NCBI GenBank assembly: GCA_003117195.1
Contig: BDSI01000008.1
Coordinates: 1,765,570 to 1,829,569, forward strand
DNA length: 64,000 nt
Reading direction: 5' to 3'
DNA from: Eudorina sp. 2006-703-Eu-15
Taxonomy: Eukaryota; Chlorophyta; Chlorophyceae; Chlamydomonadales; Volvocaceae
A program made the position numbers and the translations under genes. The notes under the pieces were generated by a model that was not told the origin of the DNA, made no database searches, and saw only the letters and a program-made list of their open reading frames with translations. This document shows positions 1 to 10,100 of the stretch, piece after piece (the first letter of the stretch is position 1; each line of letters opens with the position of its first letter).

Positions 1-2
1 TC

Positions 3-305
3 GCACCCACCATTCCCCGCGCACAACCCACAGGCCGAAATGGGGCAACGCGTGCAGATGTCCCCAGTATGACGTTCCTCGTTACCATGGGCTGGAACGC
101 TTTCCAGGTCCTCAACTACGCCCTGGCGAGCCTGTGTGGCGTAACGATGAAGATGGGCGTGCCGGTTCAGTGTTCGCTTGTGCTCTGGCTGGGAGAGCTG
201 GCGAAGGATGGCCTCTCCGCGTGGTGGTCGGCCAGGCGCACCGCCATCGCGCAAGCTCAGCTGGCGGTTGAAGGCAACCCGTTGCTGCCGGCGGCCAACC
301 TTTAG
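3..305 (+). CDS. Possible 3' end of an unidentified gene entering from the left edge
   Basis: One frame is open from the left edge to a TAG at 303-305. The peptide has a hydrophobic middle (around VLNYALASLCGV and SLVLWLGELAKDG) and a soluble, Ala-rich end that finishes PLLPAANL. I do not recognise a family. The balanced composition and the stop well before low-complexity DNA are why I list it. An internal acceptor-like 'cacag' near position 30 means that the real exon could begin there. It could equally be chance open frame in GC-rich DNA. Confidence 0.22.
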   Translation, partial: APTIPRAQPTGRNGATRADVPSMTFLVTMGWNAFQVLNYALASLCGVTMKMGVPVQCSLVLWLGELAKDGLSAWWSARRTAIAQAQLAVEGNPLLPAANL

Positions 306-620
306 CCTTTCGGTTCAGGCGGGGGCATGGTGACAAGTAGGGGGTCGGCTTCCTTGAAGCCGGAAAAAGGGCGGGGCCCCCTACAATCCGTACAGGCCGC
401 TTGCTTTACAACGGAAACTCTGTTACCGCGCAAGAGTGTGAGAGAGTGAAAGGGTGCCATTGAGGGTGTCGTTGATGTTGAAGGTGGATCGGCGTGCATA
501 GATTGAGCAAGGTAAAGCAGGTAGGGTAGCCCCGAAACCTACGCGCCGCCTCATCGCATCTGCATTATTATCGTAACGCTAGACGCCTCTGCACTACCAC
601 ATCCGTCTGTCAAGCAGATA

Positions 621-815
621 TCAAAAAGCAAGCTTGAAGCATTCTTGTTTTTCCGTGAAGCTGTAGTTGTTTGGTCCGTCGGCAAGCAAGCAGCCCTTCA
701 GTTGCACGCCCGCAGCAGACGTGAACCTGTAAAGTTTGCCATCAATAGTTACATAGCAAATATAAGGCAAAACCAGGGTGCGAAAAAGCCGCGGTGAGAC
801 CCGGACTTCGGCCAT
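621..815 (-). CDS. Hypothetical short ORF, perhaps a terminal exon
   Basis: A minus-strand frame of 64 codons starts with ATG at 815-813. Its last 35 codons follow an acceptor-like 'ctttacag' and carry two cysteines with a Tyr/Phe-rich spacing (GCLLADGPNNYSF, then ECFKLAF and stop). It reads more like real protein than its surroundings and might be the final exon of a small secreted protein. There is no family match and no clear partner exon. Confidence 0.15.
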   Translation of the reverse strand: MAEVRVSPRLFRTLVLPYICYVTIDGKLYRFTSAAGVQLKGCLLADGPNNYSFTEKQECFKLAF

Positions 816-1224
816 CGGAACTGGAGAACTTGTTGGTACTCGGTATGCTATCCCTTTGCATTTTGAAACTTTGATTCAGTACATATTGTTGAATTGTATT
901 CATCTGGCAAGACAGACAGGCAAATCTTGATGTTGGTGGCATCTTGATGTTCAAACATCAGAACACTATGGACGTTCAATTTAGCACGCGCCACCTGCCC
1001 CTAATCCGAGTATTCATCATGCGGCACCTGTTGAAACAAATAGCAGCGCGAGAGGAGTTGGTTGGATGTTGACTCGGGTCCATGGGGACCGCGGAGCTTT
1101 ACTTTGACCGTTTGTGCGCAAAGAATTTTTTTCAGCCAAACCAAAGTTACCTTGCAATAGAGGACAATTAATATGACAAACATAGCGAATTAGTTTAGCG
1201 GATAATGAACGTTTTGCCGTTACC

Positions 1225-1226
<2 letters not shown>

Positions 1227-1278
<52 letters not shown>
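1227..1278. repeat. (AC)26 microsatellite
   Basis: An uninterrupted AC dinucleotide tract of 52 bp. It is flanked by unique sequence and shows no link to a gene. Confidence 0.97.
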
Positions 1279-1281
<3 letters not shown>

Positions 1282-2344
1282 CATGGGCAATCCTAGGGGG
1301 CGGGGCCCCCCGAACGCGCTTCGCGCTGGGGCCCCGCCCAAAAATGGCTGAGCAGCTGGGGTGCTTGACCCAGCACCCTGCTGTTTATGACAAGGGATGG
1401 ATGTACTCCCCTACGATGATGCTGCACGCTGCAGCACAAAGTTGCGAACGTGCGCTTTGATAATCCTACATGTTTCATGGCATGTCTCGAACGGATGCTG
1501 GCATGTTCTTTTCCAAACCCGGACAGGACTTGCTTATGCACCTGCCGTTTGGTTGGGTTTGGTGCTAAATGAGATTTTATGTGTCGTTGTAACGCACGCC
1601 GTGCACGGGTGCCTGCGTTATGCGTACGGTACAGTCGCTGGTTGAATATCAGTGGCGCGATGCTAGGTGCCTTGGGCCTTGACGCAGCGATGGTGTGATG
1701 CCCTCTAGCCCCCAACCTGAAGTGGCTTACTGAACGTCAAAAATATGGTTGACGGTCGCATCGCGTAACATTTGTAAATATAACAACTCCGAAACATCAA
1801 GAAGCTGCGGCGCATTCTTTGATCGCCCACTGTGCCCCTATGTGCCTCCTTTGCTAAACCGATGCCCGTCGCCATTGAAGCCGATGACAGCAATCCGAAC
1901 AATTCGTGAATTCTTCTCAGGGCGGATGCTTTTTGTGCAGATTGAATGACGTCCATGCCAGAACATACGCCGGTTTGCATATACACCGTACCAGGCCGTG
2001 GCCGTGCGCAAGCCTTGATACAGCAGTGCTCTCTGAACCATCATTACCATAATTTATTACCATGATACCGGCGGGCTGAAACAAGTTATGATAACGAAGT
2101 CCGTGCACGTGCAATACAATGTCGCATTGCCTAAACTGAATGACCTTCCTTTATGGTGTGTGCGCACACAACCGAACAAGACATATCCGCATGGTACCCG
2201 AAAGGGAACACACCGAAAGGGCGCAGGGCCCATTTGATGACGAGATGTGTACGGCAAAGATGTTCTGCCTTCTTCATTTCGCCCCGCGCTCTACTGTTCC
2301 CATCACAGTCTTGCCCTGTTAATTTTATTCACTAGTACGACCAG

Positions 2345-3697
2345 ATGGCCCTCTCCCAGAAGATTGCTTCGCGCCCAGCTGCGGCCACCCGCAGGTGTGA
2401 TGCATGACCATATTTATGGGCGCAATTGTCTACGTACTTAATGTTCAGGCAACAGTTTATTTAGAACACATTTTGTGGTTAAGGGCGCCGCCTAATCGTC
2501 TTACGTTTCTGCTCGGTTGGAATCCTGTTTGCGCAGGGGTGCCGTTGTGGTGCGCGCTTCGGTCGAGACTCGCCGTGCGGTAAGCTTATATCACTGAAAG
2601 ACGCTGCGATCCGGGGATGGGGATTTCGTCATACGGAGACTTTGCGCGCCTTTGTTCACAGGTGCTGAGTGGTCTGCTGGCGAGCACTGTCGCCGTTCTG
2701 TCTTCGGCCAACAAGGCTCAGGCCGCTGCCACCCCAGTGGATCTGTTTGATGACCGCAAGGTCAGGTCGACCGGCTTCGACCTTATTTACGAGGCACGGT
2801 GAGTTGTCCGCTTTCATGGGAAGAAAAATGGACTTGGGCCCGTGGTGTTGTTGACTTCTTAATTTTGCTTGATGTTCGCGCAGTGATCTGGACCTGCCCC
2901 AGTCCGTCCGCGACGGTCTGACCCAGGCCCGCACCAGCCTGGACGAGACCAAGTTGCGCGTGAAGGAGTCGGAGGCCCGCATTGACGCTGACCTGGAGGA
3001 GTTCATTAAGAAGAGTTACTGGTGAGCGGATCTTTTTGGGGTTCCAGGAGGTTGCGGCTGTGCGATTTGGAACGGATGCCCCGATATGAACCGCCGTTGA
3101 GGAGAGTTTTGGGGATCTTTGAGCGTTCCGTGATCGGGCTGTCGATGTTTTCTGACAGACATTTCACAACTTGCAGGACCGAGGCTCGCGAGCAGCTGCG
3201 CCGCCAGGTCGGTACCCTGCGCTTCGACCTGAACACCCTGGCCAGCACCAAGGGTCTGAAGGAGGAGAAGCGGAAGGCCCTGGAGCTGAGCAAGGAGTTC
3301 ATCAAGAAGGTATGACTGCGTATTCTGTAGCTTGAACAGCGGACGCCTCGAAATATTTCCTACCAGGAAATATCATCCTATCAGGACATATCTGCGGTTG
3401 TATAGAACGTCCAGTAACTCCTACCTCCGCTGCCATCATCGTCTTGATAATACCCTCACACACGTACGTCGGCACTGGGCGCAGTACATCGGTGGAAGTA
3501 CGGGCTGCGCCCCAAGCATTGACTGGCTTGCAACATGGCCATGTCTAATATGTGATTCATCTTCCCGTTGTGCACGTCCTCTGCTTCAGGTTGAGGACCT
3601 GGACTTCTCCTTGCGCGAGAAGGACCAGCCGTCGGCCCTCAAGAAGCTGGAGGATGCCAAGTCTGCCCTGGACAGCATCTTGTCCTTCGTCCTGTAA
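2345..3697 (+). CDS. PSBQ: PsbQ, oxygen-evolving enhancer protein 3 (OEE3), chloroplast lumen
   Basis: PsbQ is the small lumenal extrinsic subunit of photosystem II and stabilises the oxygen-evolving complex. Six exons: 2345-2394, 2537-2579, 2662-2798, 2884-3021, 3177-3309, 3590-3697. All introns are GT-AG, and phases join to give 202 residues, close to the family size of about 200. Exon 1 ([16 protein letters not shown]) and exon 2 (GAVVVRAS) form the stromal transit peptide. A twin-arginine ([12 protein letters not shown]) then leads a lumen-targeting segment ending AQAAA, just before mature TPVDLFDD. The mature part is the four-helix PsbQ fold, with [42 protein letters not shown] and [13 protein letters not shown] as in C. 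reinhardtii. The ATG at 2345 was chosen because it gives the expected transit peptide and correct splice phase. The gene stands alone between unassigned DNA and a LINE. Confidence 0.96.
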
Positions 3698-3706
3698 ACT
3701 GGCCAG

Positions 3707-3732
3707 TACCCTAGCCAGTACTGGCTAGGGTA
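3707..3732. repeat. 26-bp perfect palindrome in the PSBQ 3' UTR
   Basis: The sequence reads the same on both strands, with its centre between 3719 and 3720. The core is accctagccagt followed by its complement. It begins 9 nt after the PSBQ stop. In RNA it would form a hairpin with almost no loop; in DNA it could be a cruciform or a symmetric binding site. Confidence 0.9.
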
Positions 3733-3985
3733 GATCCTAGTGGTGTTGGGAGTGGTCGACGTGTTTTTTGCGGTGTGGTGTTCGCGAAGCTTGAGGTTCG
3801 CGTACCACCCTCCGGATGTAGGATGGGCGAGGGTGAGGATTATTGAAGGGAAATCGCAGCCTGAATAGGCTGTAGCTGCGTGAATCTTGCTGCGCGCATG
3901 TTGCGTGCCTTGAGAAGATCAAACCAATGATATAAGTCCGCCTTCCCAGGGAAGTCTGAGTTGTCGGCAAGCTTTGAGCTATTTA

Positions 3986-3990
3986 TGTAA
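3986..3990 (+). terminator. Putative polyadenylation signal TGTAA for PSBQ
   Basis: TGTAA is the usual polyadenylation signal of volvocine algae. This copy lies about 290 nt after the PSBQ stop, a normal 3' UTR length. The assignment rests on position only. Confidence 0.4.
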
Positions 3991-4677
3991 AGTATCGTAA
4001 CATACAGCCCGGCTGGAATCTTGTAACTGACTCCGTCGTACGTCTAACAACACACCCAATCACGAATAGACATAGCACTTCCGCATTACGTCGTACGAAA
4101 CTAATGAACGCGATGACCCGCAGTACCTCTTGACTCCTACACCTCATACCTACTCCGCCAGGGCTCCCGAGAACGTCAGTTACAGGGATACAACATACTC
4201 AGGACTAAAATCTAGAAGTAAGTGCGAGGTGCTATACTTCCATCGGGACCAGGAGGCACGTAAGGCCATGCACGTCTTGGGGTCATACGGGCTTGTCACC
4301 ATGATAGTGAAAGAGCCTGCGGGGCAAGCACTCTAGAGTCTGCCTTGGAAGGAGCGTGCCCGCTATTTGGGCCTTCATTACGGACCAGGTATGTTCGAGT
4401 CCGGTACGGATGAGCAGTTTGCTTAAGGTCAGAAGGCGTTTTATTCGTTGGTTAATAAGCTCAAGCGTTAGGGGCTGTTCGTACCGGCAGTTGCGATGAA
4501 GGCGTTTGACGCCCAAGTTTTGGCTATTTTGTCGTACGGGGTGCAGGTATGGGGCCCATCGAAGGTACTGGATGTTGTGGAGCGAGGTTATCCTAGCAAT
4601 CAGGAGCCGCGTTCGTGTTACTTCGATAACTCGTTGCAAGACAGGATGGTGGAACTGCAGAAGAATTTTCTGAAGCA

Positions 4678-4684
4678 GTTAAGC
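4678..4684. repeat. Target-site duplication, left copy (gttaagc)
   Basis: Seven bases identical to 6154-6160. Reading through a single copy restores the older LINE's frame, so this marks the insertion point. Confidence 0.8.
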
Positions 4685-4688
4685 CTAG

Positions 4689-4726
4689 CTGGGGGTGAAC
4701 TTACTAACTGGGGGTGAACTTACTAA
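4689..4726. repeat. 19-bp exact tandem duplication at the 5' junction of the nested LINE
   Basis: The unit ctgggggtgaacttactaa occurs twice back to back (4689-4707 and 4708-4726), then the element's polymerase sequence continues. It sits at the 5' end of the truncated insertion, where aberrant priming or template switching is common. Confidence 0.95.
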
Positions 4727-6084
4727 CCTGCTTTTTGTTGACGATGCGTCACTGGTGGCAACTGGCCATGAACGAGCGCAATGCCTGCTTGGGCTACTTG
4801 AAGCCTTTTGCAAGGCGACTGGTATGGCCGCAAATGCCACCAAGTGTGAGGTTCTCATTTTTGGGGGCACGCCCCGCGAGCGGAAGCGGCTCATGGAGGC
4901 TGAGTACCGGTTAGGTGGGGTGGGGATGCGGGTACTAGCCGGCAACGAAACTGCGCGCTATCTCGGGCTGCATTATGGCCCTGGTACCCAGTTCACAGCC
5001 TGCACCAAGCAGCTGCTCGCGGCAGGAAAGAGGGCCACTTTTGGCCTTTTGGCCGCTGTGTCGGCACAAGAAAGTTACTACCCCTAAGATTTGTATGTCC
5101 CTTTATAACACGCTCGTTGTACCGGTGTTCTCGTACGGGGCGCAAGTGTGGGGAACCGATTACATTAATGTGACTTTCGAAGGTGCTATGGCTAGCCCTA
5201 TGGTCCAGGAGCAGAGGTCGTACATGCGATCCGTGGTAGGGGCGAGAAACCCGACTATGGTCTCCCTGTACCGCGAGCTGTCGCAGCGGCCGCTGCAATT
5301 CCATTGGGCGAACCTTGTGCTGAGGTTTTGGAACTCCATGGTTAAGAGGCTGGGAACACTGTGCCATCGGGCGTTTGTTGCCGACCTGGAGCTGGCACTG
5401 GGGGGTGTCGCTGAATGCTGGGCGAGCAAAGTCCTAGCTTTCCTCACCAGCTTAGGAGCGGAACCCCCCACCGGTATACGCGGTGATGAACTCGTAGCAC
5501 ACTACGCCACCACTACGTTGCCCGTGGGAAGCATACTCAAGGAATTTGTGAAGCGGCTAGACGCGCGGTGGCACTGCCCGGACACCCTGGGCGACCCCCG
5601 GGCTTTCCCTAGCGGGGCTACCGGCGTCAAAGCATGCCGCTATCATAACTGGATGGGGGCGCCCCCGTTCAAGGGCGCTCGTTGCACATGGCTGGTGCAC
5701 ACTGGAGCTGCGCTGCCCCAGCGTCTACGTCAAGTGCTCATGCGTTTCAGGCTAGGCTGTTGGGAGTTAGAGGTCAACTGGCCCAACGGCCGGGAGCGCG
5801 CCGCGCGTACCTGCAGGCTTTGTGACTGTGGAGCGGTCGAGGACGAATTGCATGTGTTCACGGAATGCCCGGCTTATAGTAGCACGCGGGTCAAGTACGG
5901 CGGTGACCTCGTGTTTCAAGGGCGCGACATGCGCACCATCATGACCGAGGCGCCACCCCTGGCATTAGCCAAATTCCTCTCAGAAGTCTGGGAGGTCAGG
6001 CACGTTGCGCTAAGGCGCGTCGCGCCAAAGCGGACGAGGGAGGATGAAGACTGTCCCCCGCGCACCCGCATCAATAACAATTGA
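4695..6084 (+). pseudogene. Reverse-transcriptase C-terminal fragment of the nested LINE
   Basis: A polyprotein remnant in two overlapping frames: one covers 4695 to about 5085 (GGELTNLLFVDDASL to GLHYGPGTQFT), the other runs from about 5070 to 6084 (ICMSLYNTLVVPVFSYG to the stop). A single frameshift near 5070-5085 separates them. The upstream endonuclease and the polymerase fingers are missing, so the fragment cannot act by itself. The Cys-x2-Cys...His...Cys motif near the end is the C-terminal knuckle common in LINE ORF2 proteins. Confidence 0.85.
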
Positions 6085-6153
6085 TTGTCCATGGGCCCCC
6101 CGGCTTTAACGGACACCTCCCCGCACGTGTGCGGAGCTTGTAACTTGTAACTT

Positions 6154-6160
6154 GTTAAGC
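6154..6160. repeat. Target-site duplication, right copy (gttaagc)
   Basis: Matches 4678-4684 exactly and lies directly after the cttgtaa-type tail of the nested LINE. Confidence 0.8.
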
Positions 6161-6932
6161 GGTGCCGGGCTCCCTACTAATCGTTTGTTGTACAGGGAAA
6201 TGGGCCAATACCCTTTGCAAGTGCATTGGGTAAACCTAATTTTTCGTTTTTGGAACAAACTCGTTGAGGCGAAGGGCACCGTATACCATCATTGTTTCCG
6301 AGAGGAGCTCCGGCTAGCGCTTTCTTCTGACTTGTCGTACGAAGGCTGGGGAACGAAAGTTCTGAGGATCCTTGAGATTTTGGGGCACGACATGAGGACG
6401 GACCTAGGCGGTATCGAGGACAGAGTTGATGCTTTTGCAACAGGCCCACTGGATGTAGGGCAGTTAATGCGCGAGCTTCGGAGCCGTTTTGATGATGACT
6501 GGGAAAGTGATCGTTTAGCAGTGGATCCGGTATCATTTGTTTCGGATAACAGGCAACCGGGGGTGAAGATGTGTCGCTACAAGCAATGGATGGGTTTTGC
6601 CTAAGCATTGCAGTGATTACATTTCGCCGAAGCAACACGTGACTCTGATGCGTTTCAGGATGTGTATGTGGCCACTTGCGGTTAACCGTCCGCATGGCAG
6701 AGAACGATCTGCACGTTGGTGCCGGGTATGTGGGAACCGTCAGGCAGTAGAGGATGAATCTCACGTACTGCTGGAATGTCCTACTTATGCTAATATTCGA
6801 TCGAAGCTTTGGGCCCTGGGGGTTGCTCCAGGGGACCGTATGGTTGAGGTCATGGGTGTCAAGGACCAACGGAGGCTGGCACACGTTTTGGACGAGATTA
6901 GAAGGTGTAGGTTGCAGTACATCGAGGATTAA
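6161..6932 (+). pseudogene. ORF2 C-terminal fragment of the older LINE
   Basis: The frame to about 6600 contains LYREMGQYPLQVHW and a Phe/Trp-rich stretch; a frame change at about 6600 leads into the segment with CRVCGNRQAVEDESH, ending at the stop at 6930-6932. It aligns domain for domain with the nested copy but is more diverged. Confidence 0.82.
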
Positions 6933-7115
6933 TCTTGTTTTCTATGGTGTTTATTTGAACCTTTTATAAGTTCTTGTTTCCAGTTCGGCGGTCCATGAGC
7001 CTCTTGGCTCGTTTGGACCGTACAAGCTAGAAGCTTGTAACACAAAACGTCAAAACGTCAAAAATCTAGAGAACGACATTACTCCTAAATATTGCAAATC
7101 GGGTGACGAGATAAA

Positions 7116-10100
7116 TCATGCGATATCTCGTAACACCTCCCACTTCCATGCAATGACGTTAGTGTCCGGGGGAAGTTTCAGCAACCGTTCCATCTCTTCA
7201 CGCACATGCCCCGGCCCTTCCACGGGCACTGGATTTACATCGATGTCCTCTCGAGCTGCCTGCAGAGGACAGGACACGGCGGGATCAGACCTTCAGCTGT
7301 GCGAGTCAATCGTATGCAACGAGCAAGTAACGGGGCCCATAGCACGATGCATTTTCCACATCCAGTACCATGCACTCCACAGCCGAGACGTGCCAAGCCT
7401 GGCACGATGGAATGTTACGCGCTTGCGGCCGCAGCATTGCGTCCTCCTACCCCTGCTCACCTGGTACACTGCCTGCCACGACGCAACGGCTCGCTGCAGC
7501 GTCCGAGCGTCCGTGTCGTGGCCCAGCAGCACCAGCAGCTCGGCCAGCTGTCCCGCCTCCTCCAGTGTGCCCGGCCGCGGCGCGAGGCTATGCACGTGGG
7601 ACACCAGGCCCGCCTCCTCCATCGGGGAGCCCTGCTTGATGCGGGCGCCAGCCCTGGGGGGAGCAGATGACACCAGAAAGGCCATGACGAGGACAAGTAC
7701 GGCGATGCCCGTGCGGTACTGGATGCGCGCACAGGTACGGTAACGTCAAGCTTATAGTGGCTACCAGGAATGGGTTCATTTCCGTGTGCAACGAGGCGCA
7801 CGGAATCCTCCGAGAGCACCCATCTCAAATTGTCCCTAGAGGGCCACAGTGACGGATGACTGACGACGGGATCACCAGTTTAAACAAGGACACCAACATA
7901 GCGGTCGCTGCGTGCCGAGCCAACGCCACAACCAGACGCTACTAAGACGTTGCAGCAGGCACCCCGGTACCCTCTCTTTGGCCGCGACAGACCCTCGCCC
8001 TCACCACATATCCGATGCCAGTAAGGCCAGTAGGGATGGCACCACCATGCCGCCTCACTCACTTTTGCAGCTTCTTGCTCTGGCGGTGCGCCTTGCGGCC
8101 GCCCACCGTGGACGGCGCGCGAGACGAGGCGGAGGTCGCGGTGCCGCCCGCTGCGCCGGTCGCGTCCGTGTAGATGGACAGGCCCGACACCAGCGATACC
8201 ACATCGGACTGCAGGTCATCGGGCAGCCCGTGCGCCGCGCCGTCCTCATCTACCAAAGGAGGGCACACCAGGGAACGTGGGAAAGTGGGAAGCCGGTAGA
8301 TGGATGCAGCTCACATGATGAAATAGACGCGAGTGGAAGTAGGCGCAAGGCGCAAGCACGCAGGGTGACAAGGGCACCGGCGGCGCTGGATGTCACGCAA
8401 GGACCGGACGCAAGCAGGCGAAGATTCCGCGAGGAAGGAAGCACCCGGTCAGGACTATACTGACCACTCGAGTGTGCGCCGGTCCCCCACGGCGGTGTGT
8501 GTGTCCTCCCCTCGGTGTTCAGGCGAAGTACGTGAGATGCGCGGGGCGAGGTTTCGCCCGGAAAAGCCCATACTTGTGACAACGTCCCACCCCGACATCG
8601 ACTTCATCCATGCATGCGTGACACATGTGTGCACATACCGCATGTAGGTGCGCGCCTGTTGAGTGTGCCCTGGGGCTCCCTCTACACAAGCCCACTTAGG
8701 AGGTCACGACCACCTACACCCGCACCCACCCGCCGCCATGACAGCCGCCGACAGTGCCCGCCTGCGCGCGCGCACGTCGGCGAGCCGCTGCGAATACTTC
8801 CGGATGCGCTCCGCGGACTCGGTCGCGTCCGCCAGCAGCGCAGCGGCGCCCTCCGCTGCCGCCGGCGCCACCACCGTGTCAACGAGGTCGGCGCGGCCGT
8901 TGGCGTGGGCGACGCGCATCGCCTCCCGCCATTCCCTTTGGTTATTGGTTCCCGAGGAACGGATCGAGCGCCGAGGGAACCGCGTCAGGGAGGCAGCCGC
9001 GTACCAAGTATGGGGCAATGAGCCGGACGGCGTCAACACGCGGGGGGCAAGAGCCCGGTGAGAACAACCACTTGAGGCCACCAGATGTGGAAGAGTCCCA
9101 AAAGGAATCCAACATATGATGGCATGTGCCGAGCACACTTCTACAACAGTTTGTCGATGCCCGGAACCTAAAATGCGCACGTCAAGCGCTTCTTGATCGA
9201 GAGCAGACAGGTGAGAACAAGCTTCCCAAGCCGTTGCAAGTACACCGTTAGCGGTAAGCGCCGAGACACGCGCCCGCACCTGGCTTGTGTATACGTCCGC
9301 ACGGAGTTATCGACGTCACCGAGGTACGACAGCAGTACCGCAGCCGCGTCGGCGGGCTGACCACTCGAAACCAGCTCCTCTGCGAGCTCAGCCGCCAGAG
9401 CTTGTACGGCAGCATCGTCGTACTCGAGTTGCCCGGCCACCACAAACACCATGCGCCAGCGGCCCGCGGCTCGGTAAGCCCGCAGCGCCTTGTCCAGCTT
9501 TCCGGCCGCCATGAAGGACACCGCCGCGTCGTCGAATCGCTTGGACGCCTCCAGATGTTCCGCATACGCGTCCAGCACCGCGGGTCGGTGCTCTGGGTCC
9601 TCCTCGTGCAGCTGCAGCAGCTGCCGCAGCAGCCCCCGCTCCCTCGCCAGTTGCAGCGCCTGGCGGTTTTGAGGGGTATCAGTAACCGTAAGCACAGGGA
9701 GGGGCGCGTCATGCATGGTTTGTAGTTATCGCTAAGGATGTTACAGCATGGTTTGTTGTTACTGAAATGTCGGATATGGATAACCTTTCGGGCTTCGTGT
9801 TGCCCATGATGCCATGAAACCATGGGGACCAACAGCCAGACTGTAAAGTATCGCAGCGGCGGTTGGCAGCTAACGCGGAACGTGGTCCCCGCGGTGCACG
9901 GGGAAGGAGTGTTGGGGTACGGAAACACACTCCCGGACTCCCGCCCCCGCTGCGCGGCGGCCCCGGTTCCCCTGAACCCCGCCCACCTGCTCGAAGTGCT
10001 GGGGCCCCGCCTCCACCAGGTTCTTCAGTGCGGAGCCGTACCTCCGCAGCGACATGTCCACCGCGTGGCGCTGCAGGGCAGGGGGCCGGAGCGCCGCGAA

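Larger units (their letters stand above)
306..2344. other. Region with no assignable gene upstream of PSBQ
   Basis: I see only short open frames and an AC microsatellite here, with no recognisable domain. The last part (about 2000-2344) is the probable promoter and 5' UTR of PSBQ; I could not pick a convincing TATA box. Confidence 0.5.
4685..6153 (+). mobile_element. Nested, 5'-truncated LINE insertion
   Basis: About 1.47 kb inserted into the older LINE in the same orientation and from a related subfamily. It retains the end of the reverse transcriptase from the LLFVDDASLVA motif (the YADD-box equivalent) through the thumb region to a C-terminal CRLCDCGAVEDELHVFTEC motif, then a short 3' UTR with a hairpin (ccgcac/gtgcgg at about 6122-6133) and a short cttgtaa repeat tail. 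It is flanked by gttaagc on both sides. 5' truncation with target-site duplication is the hallmark of target-primed reverse transcription. It is younger than its host because it interrupts it. Confidence 0.88.
4190..7045 (+). mobile_element. Older, decayed non-LTR (LINE) element, split by a nested LINE
   Basis: The 3' half of a LINE lies in two pieces, 4190-4684 and 6154-about 7045. The first piece still shows ARYLGLHYGPG and VLAILSYGVQVWG from the region after the polymerase core; the second carries LLYREMGQYPLQVHW and a terminal Cys/His motif CRVCGNRQAVEDESHVLLEC. Removing 4685-6153 and one copy of the 7-bp duplication joins the halves in frame across ...FLKQLSGAGLP..., which aligns with the same stretch in the inserted copy. 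Stops and frame changes show that it is dead. Its 3' end has a gcttgtaac tail as in the inserted copy. The 5' limit is uncertain. Confidence 0.82.

Noticed and set aside
1293..1715. 140-codon minus-strand frame
   Set aside because: Arg/His-rich composition without any recognisable motif. A shadow or chance frame is more likely than a gene.
8690..9279. ELP1 exon extended through the whole minus-strand open frame
   Set aside because: Only 8730-8935 matches Elongator. The rest is intron that happens to be open; the shorter exon restores phase on both sides.
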